NCBI GenBank assembly: GCA_017555445.1 | Contig: JAFZGK010000121.1 | Location: 1 to 32,560 of the forward strand | DNA length: 32,560 nucleotides | Direction: 5' to 3' | DNA from: Bacteroidales bacterium | Lineage (GTDB): Bacteria > Bacteroidota > Bacteroidia > Bacteroidales > UBA932 | Shown: piece after piece, positions 24,899 through 32,560 of the stretch | How the letters are laid out: the number at the start of each line of letters is the position of its first letter | How positions within the stretch are numbered: the stretch's first letter is position 1 | Notes under the pieces: model-generated | What the model saw: the letters and a program-made list of their open reading frames with translations, nothing else | Told to the model about the DNA's origin: nothing | Databases searched by the model: none | Made by a program: the position numbers and the translations under genes

Positions 24899-26086
24899 TC
24901 AGATTATTCTTTCAGAAACACTCTTTTCTGTTACAAATCCGTCATCATCCACATTCTTCACCAATACTATGCCCGGCTTCTTGCCTTCAGCAAGACTTCC
25001 GAGAACATCGTCCTTGGCCAGGAAACGCGCTCCGTTAAGACATGCCCACTTGAGGATTTCTGACATAGCTACCTCAGGGAAATTGGCATGGATGCATGCA
25101 AGTTCCTTTACAATATCAAGGTCGTCATTGCTTGAAAGCGAATCGGTACCTACAATTATATCAAGGGCATTCGCCCTCATAAGTCCGACAGGAGGCAAGG
25201 CATTGTGAATGAATATATTGGATAATGGACATATAGCCCAATATACATTCTTCATCACCTTTCTTGCTGCATCAATATCATCCTGCTGAAGACAGACATT
25301 ATGCACCAGAAGTATATTCTCCTCATATGGAGCCGGCTTCGCTTCCGCCAGTCTCGAGATGAAATATTTAAGTGAGGATTCTCCTGTCACAGGAGGAGTG
25401 CTCATGCCGGAACGCTTTCTGTTCTCGTACATCGCACCACTACCTGTAAGAAGCAGATCTTCCTCCTCCTGACTTTCCTGAGAATGGTATGAAAGCCAGC
25501 CTCTTTCGAGTCCTGCAGCCGCAGATGCACTCAAGAGCTGAGGGCTCATGGTATAGCAGGAATGAGGAGTAGGAGCTGCGTCGATACCGGCAGCATCTGC
25601 CACCGCATTGAGCTCTGTAACCTCCTTCATGACTCCTTCACACATTTCCGGTTCGCTTCCGAAAACCTCAAGGAAGGTTCTCGTATAGAGCGGATGGGAT
25701 GCCTTCACATCAAAGGAAGAGTCATCGTTGCTGATGTCAGCCATAGCCGATACGCCTCTTTCCCACATCCTGTCCATCCACTCCTTGACCAGTTCCTGCT
25801 TCTTCTCTTTTCCTGCCCAGTCGCGCAATGCGTTGATCTGGTCGATGAAACCGGCCATACCTGTACCTTTTACAAACTTCTTGTGCAGATGAGAAAGCTC
25901 GACATGACAATGTCCGTTGACAAAGCCGGGCACAAGTGCGCCTTCGAGGACTTCTTCTCCTTCCTCGCAGACACCGGTACGGATTATGGTTCCGTCTGTC
26001 TCGTCATATTCGACGAAGCCGTTTCTTATAGGTTCGAATGCGTCTGTCGCATAGACATATGACGCCGCTATTTTTCTGATTCCCAT
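24899..26086 (-). CDS. Amidohydrolase-superfamily deaminase (SAH/aminofutalosine-deaminase-like)
   Basis: A 395-residue cytosolic metal enzyme. The metal-binding HCH of GHCHVELSHL lies at 59-61, then PTPHSCYTMSP, a catalytic-type SYHSQES, HNVCL, and GTDSLSSND with the conserved Asp. GTDSLSSN and CPLSNIFI resemble the deaminase branch that includes S-adenosylhomocysteine/MTA deaminase and aminodeoxyfutalosine deaminase (MqnX). If MqnX, it would belong to the futalosine menaquinone route; no other mqn gene is in the window, so the specific role is open. It overlaps the DUF4296 gene by 19 nt and lies 1 nt from the radical SAM gene. Confidence 0.85.
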   Translation of the reverse strand: MGIRKIAASYVYATDAFEPIRNGFVEYDETDGTIIRTGVCEEGEEVLEGALVPGFVNGHCHVELSHLHKKFVKGTGMAGFIDQINALRDWAGKEKKQELVKEWMDRMWERGVSAMADISNDDSSFDVKASHPLYTRTFLEVFGSEPEMCEGVMKEVTELNAVADAAGIDAAPTPHSCYTMSPQLLSASAAAGLERGWLSYHSQESQEEEDLLLTGSGAMYENRKRSGMSTPPVTGESSLKYFISRLAEAKPAPYEENILLVHNVCLQQDDIDAARKVMKNVYWAICPLSNIFIHNALPPVGLMRANALDIIVGTDSLSSNDDLDIVKELACIHANFPEVAMSEILKWACLNGARFLAKDDVLGSLAEGKKPGIVLVKNVDDDGFVTEKSVSERII

Positions 26087-26772
26087 TTTCTTTTACCTGT
26101 CAATGGATTATCTGCCTTGATGAGCCTGGTGGCCTTTATCATTCTGAGCGTGTCTGACTTCTTCTCCGGTTCTGCTTCCATCACCTTGTCAAGAGTATCC
26201 TTCCTGCTGAGCGTATCTGTCTTCACGATGATCTTCACACCATCAAAAAGTGTATCCCGCAACTCCACCGGTACGAGTCTGTATATCATCAGTGTAGAGT
26301 CCGGTTCAAAGGTCAGGCTGTCATAATAATGGACATATGGCTCATCTTTGATGTATGGAAAGAACTCCTTGAAATCTATATTCACATTGACCTTCGGAAG
26401 CGCCGCCAGTCTGTTATATTCTTCAAGACGTTTCTCTGCATCCTTGATCTGCTTTCCTATTATCTCTGCTGATTTTCTGAGGATGCGTGAAAATCTCTCA
26501 GGGTCATCCATATATACATCTACGCTCCTGAGATAATCATCACGGTCATATCCATACTTCTCAAGAATAGGCTGATAGACGAGAGATGTGTCAGCTATCA
26601 ATCTTACTCCTGGAGTTGAGGTGATCCATTGATCAGTCACGAGCATCTCGGCATATATCTTCGCCAGCTGACCACGCGGAATGACCTTGCTCTCGTCCTT
26701 ATCTGCACATGACGAGAGTAAAGCCACAATCGCTGCCATCAAAATAGCGGTATTCCTGAGAAACTTGTACAT
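26068..26772 (-). CDS. DUF4296 lipoprotein
   Basis: A 234-residue protein with lipoprotein signal MYKFLRNTAILMAAIVALLSSC (Cys22). The mature N-terminus KVIPRGQLAKIYAEMLVTDQ is the DUF4296 signature, a Bacteroidetes-only family of helical lipoproteins of unknown role. The C-terminal half is extended and charged (EAEPEKKSDTLRMIKATRL). It begins 2 nt after pheT and overlaps the amidohydrolase start by 19 nt. DUF4296 genes are common beside housekeeping operons of this phylum, so position says little on function. Confidence 0.85.
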   Translation of the reverse strand: MYKFLRNTAILMAAIVALLSSCADKDESKVIPRGQLAKIYAEMLVTDQWITSTPGVRLIADTSLVYQPILEKYGYDRDDYLRSVDVYMDDPERFSRILRKSAEIIGKQIKDAEKRLEEYNRLAALPKVNVNIDFKEFFPYIKDEPYVHYYDSLTFEPDSTLMIYRLVPVELRDTLFDGVKIIVKTDTLSRKDTLDKVMEAEPEKKSDTLRMIKATRLIKADNPLTGKRKWESEK

Positions 26773-26774
26773 CT

Positions 26775-29216
26775 TTATCTGAGTACTGCTCCGAATTCGT
26801 TCTGGAATGTAGAAAGAAGCTTTGACATCACCTTTTCCACATCGTTGTCTGTCAGAGTCTTGTCAAGGTCCTGAAGAACGAAGCTGAGAGCATACTGCTT
26901 CTTGCCTTCTGCGATCTTGTCTCCTCTGTATACGTCAAAGAGTCCTACCTGCTTGAGAAGTTTCTTACCTACGCGGAATGCACTCTTGCGGAGGTCAGCG
27001 AATGTCACTGACTCATCAAGGAGGATAGCGAGGTCGCGTCTCACTTCAGGGAATTTAGGAAGTTCCTTGTACTTGATCTTGTTTCTCTTTACAAGTTCGA
27101 GCAGTGCAGGCCAGTTGATCTCAGCTGCAAATACAGGCTGCTTGATACCGAACTGCTTGAGTCTTGCAGGTGAGATTGTACCCATCACAGCAAGCGGCTG
27201 ACGTGTGCCAGGGAGCGAGTATGAAAGTCCCTCAGAGAAAAGGTCTGCAGGTGCAGCCTCTGTCTCAAGAGAGTAGATATCGCATCCGAAACGCTTGAGG
27301 AGGAGTTCAAGGTAGCCCTTGAGCTGGAAATAATTGCCCTTGCCCGGATCCACTCTCCATGACTTGTCCGGCTGACCGCTCATGAAGAGAGCATAGCATG
27401 CATGCTCCTCATATGATGCGAGGGTCTTGCCGTCTGTCTCAGGATTGAATGAGTATACTGAACCGTACTCGAATGTCTTGATGTTTGTGATCTGACGGTT
27501 GATGTTATATGCAACCACCTCAAGACCGTTGAGAAGAAGGGTCTGTCTCATTACATTGAGGTCTGAGCTGAGAGGGTTCATGATTCTTACACATCTCTCC
27601 TCTGGGAATGTCTTGAGCTTAGAATAGTAATCAGACTTTGTAAGGGAGTTGTTCATTGTCTCTACGAAGCCGTTTGCAGCGAGGAAGTTCGAAACCGCTG
27701 TCCTTACCTGCTCAGGTTCAGGCTTCTGAGGTGCGTTCACAGACATTCTCATTGCCTGTGGAAGCTCGATATTGTTATATCCGTAGATTCGGAGAATCTC
27801 CTCTACGATGTCACACTCACGATATACGTCGATCATATATGACGGAACAGCAACCTTGGCACCATTCTCCATCTTTTCTACAAACTCATATGCAAGGCTT
27901 TCGAGAATGCTCTCGATCACGTCATGACCGATCTTCTTGCCTACGAATGCCTCTATGCGGTCATAGTCAAGATCGACAATCTTCTTACCGATACCCTCAG
28001 AAGAAGCTACCTGCATCTTTCCTACAATCTGTCCGCCAGCAAGCTCCTGGATAAGGAGGGCGGCACGCTTTGCAGCATACTCACATACGAGCGGATCGGC
28101 GCCTCTTTCATAACGGAACGATGCATCTGTCTTGAGACCATGTCTCTTCGAGCTCTTTCTGATTGAAACAGGGTTGAAATATGCACTCTCGAGGAATACA
28201 TCCACAGTGTTTTCAGTAACGCCTGATTCCTCTCCGCCGAACACACCTGCAAGGCACATCGGCTTCTCTATGTTTGCGATCATGAGGTCAGCTGCGCTCA
28301 AAGTACGCTCCACACCGTCGAGTGTAACGAATTTCTCTCCTTCTTCCGCTCTACGAACGACCACCTTGCCTCCTGCAATCTTGGCAGCATCGAATGCATG
28401 GAGCGGCTGTCCGATCTCATGAAGAACGAAGTTGGTGATATCCACCACATTATTGATAGGACGGAGTCCGATAGAAAGAAGCTTCTTCTGGAGCCACTCC
28501 GGAGATGCAGCAACCTTCACGCCCTTGATGGTTGTACCTGTATAACGCGGTGCACCGTCAGCTGCAACAACTTCAAAAGGAATAGCCTCGCCTTCACCCT
28601 CAGCAAAAGCTGAAACATCAGGGAGCTTGAAGCTGCATGGGATATTGTTATGCTTGAGATATGCATAGAGGTCTCTTGCCACACCGATATGCGAAGCAGC
28701 ATCCACACGGTTCGCAGTAAGTCCGATCTCGATGATGGCATCTGTTGCAAGACCGAGATAGTCCTTTGCATCCATTCCTACAGGAGTCTCAGGCTCGAGC
28801 ACCATGATTCCGTCGTGAGACTCTCCGATTCCGAGCTCATCCTCGGCGCAGATCATACCGAATGACTCTACGCCACGGATCTTTGACTTCTTGATCTTGA
28901 AGTCTTCACCAAGTACAGTTCCTACTGTAGCGAGAAGAACCTTCTGGCCTGCAGCTACGTTCGGAGCACCACATACTACCTGAAGAAGCTCAGGAGCACC
29001 TGTGTTCAACTTTGTAACATGGAGATGGTCTGAATCCGGATGATCGACACACTCTACAACCTCTGCCACGATAACTCCGGCAAGTCCTCCCGGAATCTCC
29101 TCCACCTGCTCGAGAGCATCTACTTCAAGACCGATAGAGGTCAAGGCTTCTGCAACCGCCTCTGGTGAAAGGTCACACTCAAGATAGTCCTTGAGCCAAT
29201 TGTACGAAATCTTCAT
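26775..29216 (-). CDS. pheT: Phenylalanyl-tRNA synthetase beta subunit
   Basis: An 813-residue cytosolic protein. It opens MKISYNWLKDYLECDLSPE, then shows the EMAP/tRNA-binding fold (VDHPDSDHLHVTKLN, VVCGAPNVAAGQKV) over about 40-150, the B3/B4 editing domain (ITNFVLHEIGQPLHAFDA, CLAGVFGG), B5 near 400-480, the catalytic-like core (AAKRAALLIQ, SFRYERGADP) and an FDX-ACB anticodon-binding domain at the end (FPEVRRDLAILLDESVTFAD). It pairs with PheS to charge tRNA-Phe. pheS is not in the window, so the two genes are unlinked here. It is 18 nt from ftsY, with which it is likely co-transcribed. Confidence 0.98.
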   Translation of the reverse strand: MKISYNWLKDYLECDLSPEAVAEALTSIGLEVDALEQVEEIPGGLAGVIVAEVVECVDHPDSDHLHVTKLNTGAPELLQVVCGAPNVAAGQKVLLATVGTVLGEDFKIKKSKIRGVESFGMICAEDELGIGESHDGIMVLEPETPVGMDAKDYLGLATDAIIEIGLTANRVDAASHIGVARDLYAYLKHNNIPCSFKLPDVSAFAEGEGEAIPFEVVAADGAPRYTGTTIKGVKVAASPEWLQKKLLSIGLRPINNVVDITNFVLHEIGQPLHAFDAAKIAGGKVVVRRAEEGEKFVTLDGVERTLSAADLMIANIEKPMCLAGVFGGEESGVTENTVDVFLESAYFNPVSIRKSSKRHGLKTDASFRYERGADPLVCEYAAKRAALLIQELAGGQIVGKMQVASSEGIGKKIVDLDYDRIEAFVGKKIGHDVIESILESLAYEFVEKMENGAKVAVPSYMIDVYRECDIVEEILRIYGYNNIELPQAMRMSVNAPQKPEPEQVRTAVSNFLAANGFVETMNNSLTKSDYYSKLKTFPEERCVRIMNPLSSDLNVMRQTLLLNGLEVVAYNINRQITNIKTFEYGSVYSFNPETDGKTLASYEEHACYALFMSGQPDKSWRVDPGKGNYFQLKGYLELLLKRFGCDIYSLETEAAPADLFSEGLSYSLPGTRQPLAVMGTISPARLKQFGIKQPVFAAEINWPALLELVKRNKIKYKELPKFPEVRRDLAILLDESVTFADLRKSAFRVGKKLLKQVGLFDVYRGDKIAEGKKQYALSFVLQDLDKTLTDNDVEKVMSKLLSTFQNEFGAVLR

Positions 29217-29234
29217 ATATCTGTTTTTCTTTGA

Positions 29235-30173
29235 TTATTCTAAATCTTCCTTTGAAAAGAGCGAACTTACGAATTCTCTCTTGTTGAAAACCTTCAGGTC
29301 ATCTATTCCCTCACCTATACCCACAAACTTGATAGGAATACGGAACTGGTCTACGATGCCGACAACTACTCCACCCTTTGCAGTTCCGTCAAGCTTTGTG
29401 ACAGCGAGAGCAGTGATATCCGTAGCTCTTGCGAACTCCTTGGCCTGCTGAAATGCGTTCTGACCTGTCGAACCGTCGAGTACGAGAAGCACTTCATGCG
29501 GTGCGTCAGGCACGACCTTCCTCATCACATTACGGATCTTTGTAAGCTCATTCATGAGGTCGACTCTGTTATGAAGACGACCTGCCGTGTCGATGATGAC
29601 CACATCTGCATCTTTTGCAACAGCAGACTTGACTGTATCGAAGGCTACTGAGGCTGGATCTGCTCCCATTCCCTGCTTAACGAGATCAACTCCTGCACGC
29701 TCAGACCAGATTGTAAGCTGATCCACTGCTGCCGCGCGGAATGTATCTGCTGCGCCGAGAACAACTTTCTTTCCCTGAGCCTTGAGACTGCTTGCGAGCT
29801 TTCCGATAGTGGTTGTCTTTCCCACACCATTCACTCCTACAACCATGATGACATATGGCTTCTTTGAGAAGTCAAAAGGAACGACTGCATCGTCTGATGT
29901 CTCACCATCCTTGACATTGAGAAGATGGGCAATCTCGTCGCGCAAAATATCGACGAGTTCATCCATATTCATATATTTGTCGCGGCTGACCCTCTCCTCA
30001 AGACTCTCAATGATTCTGAGTGAAGTGTCAACTCCCATATCCGTAGCGACAAGCGCTTCCTCAATTGCATCAAGCACATCTTCATCTACCTCAGTCCTTC
30101 CAACAATCGCCCTTGAAAGCCTCTCGAAGAAACTTCTGTTTGTCTTTTTGACTCCTTTATCGAAAATACCCAT
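29235..30173 (-). CDS. ftsY: Signal recognition particle receptor FtsY
   Basis: About 312 residues from the ATG at 30173 (MGIFDK); an upstream ATG at 30179 adds two residues. It has the NG domain only: a helical N domain, then the GTPase motifs GVNGVGKTTTIGKLA (P-loop), DTFRAAAVDQL, DTAGRL and TKLDGTAKGG, closing with FVGIGEGIDDL. The acidic A domain of E. coli FtsY is missing, as usual in this phylum. It docks SRP-ribosome complexes at the inner membrane. The order rpmB-rpmG-DUF4295-ftsY is a known Bacteroidetes arrangement, but here a terminator separates ftsY from the ribosomal genes. Confidence 0.97.
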   Translation of the reverse strand: MGIFDKGVKKTNRSFFERLSRAIVGRTEVDEDVLDAIEEALVATDMGVDTSLRIIESLEERVSRDKYMNMDELVDILRDEIAHLLNVKDGETSDDAVVPFDFSKKPYVIMVVGVNGVGKTTTIGKLASSLKAQGKKVVLGAADTFRAAAVDQLTIWSERAGVDLVKQGMGADPASVAFDTVKSAVAKDADVVIIDTAGRLHNRVDLMNELTKIRNVMRKVVPDAPHEVLLVLDGSTGQNAFQQAKEFARATDITALAVTKLDGTAKGGVVVGIVDQFRIPIKFVGIGEGIDDLKVFNKREFVSSLFSKEDLE

Positions 30174-30192
30174 ATTCAATCGGTTTAACTCG

Positions 30193-30200
30193 CAAATTTA
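30193..30200 (-). promoter_or_regulatory. -7 box upstream of ftsY
   Basis: TAAATTTG on the minus strand is a perfect TAnnTTTG, 20 nt before the ftsY ATG and just past the DUF4295 terminator. The -33 position is T-rich with no clear TTG. It probably starts the ftsY-to-deoC operon. Confidence 0.55.
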
Positions 30201-30216
30201 CATTTTTTCGATGTAT

Positions 30217-30254
30217 AAAAAAAGCGGCACAGCTGAAAAGATTCAACTGTGCCG
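30217..30254 (-). terminator. Rho-independent terminator after DUF4295
   Basis: A 13-bp stem with one G-T pair (30242-30254 with 30225-30237), 4-nt loop and T7 run on the minus strand, 25 nt past the DUF4295 stop. Confidence 0.93.
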
Positions 30255-30278
30255 TTCTTTTGTAGAATCACAAGGAAA

Positions 30279-30434
30279 TTATTTCTTTGCGAAGAAATCC
30301 TTAGCCTTGTCTTCCTCAACAAGCTCCTCTGTGAAAACATAAGCTCCTGTCTTTGGAGACTTGTCCATGCGGATACACTTAACCATCTTCTTGAGTGTAC
30401 CGGCCTTGAAGGTTGCGACTGCTTTCTTTGCCAT
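30279..30434 (-). CDS. DUF4295 small basic protein
   Basis: I translated 51 residues from the ATG at 30434: it begins MAKKAVATFKAGTLKK and ends EEDKAKDFFAKK. This is the DUF4295 family, found in Bacteroidetes directly after rpmG. It is Lys-rich, soluble and the size of a small ribosomal protein. Its conserved place in the L28-L33 cluster suggests a ribosome-linked role, but none is established. It lies 17 nt after rpmG and is followed by a strong terminator. Confidence 0.93.
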   Translation of the reverse strand: MAKKAVATFKAGTLKKMVKCIRMDKSPKTGAYVFTEELVEEDKAKDFFAKK

Positions 30435-30451
30435 TTCTTATTTCCTCCTAA

Positions 30452-30640
30452 TTATTTGATCTCGCGGTGAAGAGTAACCTTCTTGAGGAATGGGTTATAC
30501 TTCTTACGCTCGAGACGCTGAGTTGTGTTCTTCTTATTCTTAGTTGTGATGTATCTTGAGATACCTGGTACACCGCTCTCTCTCTGCTCAGTGCACTCAA
30601 GGATGACCTGCACCCTGTTACCTTTAGCTTTCTTTGCCAT
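30452..30640 (-). CDS. rpmG: 50S ribosomal protein L33
   Basis: A 62-residue basic protein, [20 protein letters not shown], then [14 protein letters not shown] and [11 protein letters not shown], the L33 pattern. It has only one Cys, so the zinc-ribbon of the Cys-containing L33 type is absent. It sits 11 nt after rpmB in the operon. Confidence 0.97.
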   Translation of the reverse strand: MAKKAKGNRVQVILECTEQRESGVPGISRYITTKNKKNTTQRLERKKYNPFLKKVTLHREIK

Positions 30641-30651
30641 AATTCGAAAAA

Positions 30652-30894
30652 TTAAACAAGGTTAATAAATCCTTTCTTCTGAGCGTCCTTGATAGTAGCG
30701 TCGAGACCATTCTTCTCGATTGTTCTCATACCCTTGCAAGACACCTTAAGTGTGATGAATCTCTGCTCCTCCTCAGACCAGAACTTCTTGGTCTTGAGGT
30801 TAAGGGCGAAGACGCGCTTTGTGCGTCTCTTAGAATGGGAAACGTTGTTTCCTACCATTCTCTTTCTTCCTGTAACTTGACAAACCTTTGCCAT
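30652..30894 (-). CDS. rpmB: 50S ribosomal protein L28
   Basis: An 80-residue basic protein beginning [20 protein letters not shown], then [19 protein letters not shown] and [15 protein letters not shown], the L28 hallmarks. Length is normal for the phylum. It is the first gene of the rpmB-rpmG-DUF4295 operon. Confidence 0.98.
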   Translation of the reverse strand: MAKVCQVTGRKRMVGNNVSHSKRRTKRVFALNLKTKKFWSEEEQRFITLKVSCKGMRTIEKNGLDATIKDAQKKGFINLV

Positions 30895-30934
30895 TGTATA
30901 TAACTTTTTTAATTAATTCATTATTAGCGGGCTG

Positions 30935-30965
30935 CAAATATCGCATAAAAAAATTGCAATTGCAA
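30935..30965 (-). promoter_or_regulatory. Promoter of the rpmB-rpmG-DUF4295 operon
   Basis: On the minus strand TTG (30963-30965), a 20-nt spacer and GATATTTG (30935-30942) match the consensus at six of the seven fixed -7/-33 bases or better. The -33 element lies 5 nt past the lepB stop. No strong terminator for lepB is seen. Confidence 0.6.
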
Positions 30966-30969
30966 AATT

Positions 30970-32313
30970 TTACACAAATTTGAAGAACCTGCGCCATCTT
31001 ATGTTTTTAGGGAAACTCTTGTTCCCATCGATTGAGAGCCAGATCAATGCGGGCTTTCCGACGATATGATCTTCAGGTACGAATCCCCAGTATCTTGAGT
31101 CGAGAGAATTGTGCCTGTTGTCTCCCATCATAAAGTAATAATCCTGCTGGAAAGTATAGCTATGAGCCTCTTCTTTGTTTATATAGATCTTGCCGTCCTT
31201 TACTTCGAGTTCATTGCCTTCATATGAAGTGATTATCCTTTCATAAAGCGGTAGATTCTCAATCTTGAGCTCTACAGTAACTCCCTTCTCAGGGATCCAT
31301 AGCGGACCAAAATTGTCCCTTGTCCATCTGTAGTCAGGCGAGAACGGGAAGATTGTCTTTTCCGAATCCGGATAATCGGCCGGCCATACATCTATGTTCT
31401 GAGTCACTGAAACCACATTTGAAAATGCTTCTACCTTCGAGAGCATTTCCGCTGTCAGAGGCATCGCCGGATAGCCTGGAAGCTGCTGGTCATACCAGAG
31501 TTCGGAAACATTGATTCCGAGCTTGTCCAGATTTACCGGGTTTATCCTTTGTCCTGTCGTCACGACCTTGTATGTGTTCTGCACACCAGGCCAGACTTCC
31601 TGCGGAACGGAATTGACATATACCTGTCCACCCTTGATCTCGAGAGTGTCTCCTGCTACGGCAACACACCTTTTGACATAATGGTCCTTCTTGTCAGAAG
31701 GCCTTACCTTCACATCTCCGTACATCTTGTACGCATAATCGCGTCCGTATGTCCTGATGATCGAGTAATAGTCTGCGGCCGGTTCGCGAACGAACACTGT
31801 GTCTCCGTGAGGAAAAGCGAATACCACACAATCTCCTTCCTCGACCTTTCCAAAGCCCTTGAGCCTTTTGTAGTCACTCTGAATAAGAGTCGAATATGAC
31901 TCCTTTCTTCCGATGACATTATGTGTGAAAGGTATGGTCAGAGGCGTCTGAGGCATCTTGGGACCATATGCGAGCTTGCTTACGAACAGGTGGTCACCTG
32001 TATAAAGCGTACTCTCCATAGAAGATGAAGGAATCTTGAAGGCCTGGAAAAAGAACGTATTGATGAAAGTAACGAAGACTACTGCGAATATTATGGAATC
32101 AATCCATTCTAAAAGCGAGTTTCTCTTTTCTCCTTCCTTATAATCCTTCTTCCAGAACAGCCATTTCACCTTTCTGGTGATATGTCCATCGAAAATCGGA
32201 ATAAGTCCGAAGAGCCACCAATAGTTTCCGAGCCATATCACCCACACAATGTAGAGAACAGCCCAAAAGCCGAATCTCACCCATTTATTGTGGTATAACT
32301 CCTTCAAGCTCAT
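30970..32313 (-). CDS. lepB: Signal peptidase I
   Basis: A 447-residue inner-membrane protease. Two or three hydrophobic segments occupy the first 95 residues. The catalytic Ser98 lies in FKIPSSSMESTL; the general-base Lys is in HYVKRCVAVAGD, and GDNRHNSLDSRYWGFVP is the conserved box near the C-terminus. It cleaves signal peptides of exported proteins. The protein is much longer than E. coli LepB (324), with an insertion between the Lys box and the GDN box, as in other Bacteroidetes. The start lies about 10 nt after the rplT stop, so it may be co-transcribed with the infC-rpmI-rplT genes expected beyond the edge. Confidence 0.96.
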   Translation of the reverse strand: MSLKELYHNKWVRFGFWAVLYIVWVIWLGNYWWLFGLIPIFDGHITRKVKWLFWKKDYKEGEKRNSLLEWIDSIIFAVVFVTFINTFFFQAFKIPSSSMESTLYTGDHLFVSKLAYGPKMPQTPLTIPFTHNVIGRKESYSTLIQSDYKRLKGFGKVEEGDCVVFAFPHGDTVFVREPAADYYSIIRTYGRDYAYKMYGDVKVRPSDKKDHYVKRCVAVAGDTLEIKGGQVYVNSVPQEVWPGVQNTYKVVTTGQRINPVNLDKLGINVSELWYDQQLPGYPAMPLTAEMLSKVEAFSNVVSVTQNIDVWPADYPDSEKTIFPFSPDYRWTRDNFGPLWIPEKGVTVELKIENLPLYERIITSYEGNELEVKDGKIYINKEEAHSYTFQQDYYFMMGDNRHNSLDSRYWGFVPEDHIVGKPALIWLSIDGNKSFPKNIRWRRFFKFV

Positions 32314-32322
32314 CAGCTTAAA

Positions 32323-32560
32323 CTATTTTACAGAATTGATAACAGCCTCAAATGCCTGAGGGTTGTTCATGGCAAGGTCTGCAAGAACCTTACGGTTAAG
32401 ACCGATGTTCTGCTTTGCGATGCGACCCATGAGCTGAGAATAAGTCATACCGTACTGACGTGCGGCTGCGTTGATTCTCTGGATCCAGAGTGCGCGGAAT
32501 GTGCGCTTCTTGTTCTTACGGTCACGATAAGCATAAGTAAGACCCTTCTCATAGGTGTTC
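32323..32560 (-). CDS. rplT: 50S ribosomal protein L20, C-terminal part
   Basis: The minus strand reads 78 codons to a TAG at 32323-32325. The translation begins [19 protein letters not shown], includes [20 protein letters not shown] and ends [10 protein letters not shown], the C-terminal two thirds of L20. The N-terminal 35-40 residues lie beyond the window. L20 binds 23S rRNA early in assembly. The gene is intact as far as visible. Confidence 0.97.
   Translation of the reverse strand, partial: NTYEKGLTYAYRDRKNKKRTFRALWIQRINAAARQYGMTYSQLMGRIAKQNIGLNRKVLADLAMNNPQAFEAVINSVK

Overview
The window comes from a chromosome of the phylum Bacteroidota, most likely order Bacteroidales. The evidence is consistent: sigma-ABfr-type promoters (TTG, about 19-20 nt, TAnnTTTG), lipoproteins with a Bacteroidetes-style lipobox, DUF4295 between rpmG and ftsY, DUF4296, a tandem-HU (CCDC81-type) membrane protein, a type V (FimA/Mfa2) pilus locus with DUF3575 and DUF3868 proteins, DUF4988/PL29-N plus collagen-like lipoproteins, and an oversized LepB. 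The species cannot be named from sequence alone. No insertion sequence, phage, CRISPR array or origin is visible.

Layout. (1) 1-9358, minus strand: a tightly packed eight-gene run, read as tandem-HU membrane protein, acyl-ACP thioesterase, NUDIX hydrolase, glycosyltransferase 2, a DUF4922-SpoIID fusion, an AmpG-like MFS permease, a serpin and a NamZ-type exo-muramidase cut by the window edge. The last five genes suggest cell-wall glycan turnover and salvage. (2) 9485-10097, plus strand: tRNA-Asn with its own promoter and terminator, then a roughly 360-nt non-coding region with its own promoter. This region folds into many helices, has a long-range closing stem and ends in a T-run. Two of its hairpins have 7-nt loops that are perfectly complementary to each other, which predicts a kissing-loop RNA. 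I could not match it to a known RNA class, and it is the strongest novelty in the window. (3) 10245-13562, minus: a giant collagen-like lipoprotein with three modules and a C-terminal beta-helix. (4) 13760-15715, plus: an unknown lipoprotein and a D-2-hydroxyacid dehydrogenase, facing an M48 peptidase lipoprotein across a 21-bp bidirectional terminator. (5) tRNA-Leu(CAG), minus.

(6) 16863-22635, minus: a five-gene fimbrial operon made of a HELAH metallopeptidase-like lipoprotein, DUF3575, DUF3868/OmpA-like, fimbrillin and a Mfa2/FimB anchor. A 23-bp inverted repeat sits at its promoter. (7) 22792-30173, minus: ftsY-pheT-DUF4296-amidohydrolase-radical SAM-dtd-deoC, almost without gaps, ending in a strong terminator. 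(8) 30279-32560, minus: DUF4295, rpmG and rpmB with their own promoter and terminator, then lepB and the C-terminal part of rplT.

The core genes (7, 8) are ordinary housekeeping. The unusual biology is the candidate structured RNA, the cytosolic-looking DUF4922-SpoIID fusion in a wall-glycan operon, the collagen/beta-helix surface protein whose length changes by whole Gly-X-Y triplets, and the protease-like gene leading the pilus operon.
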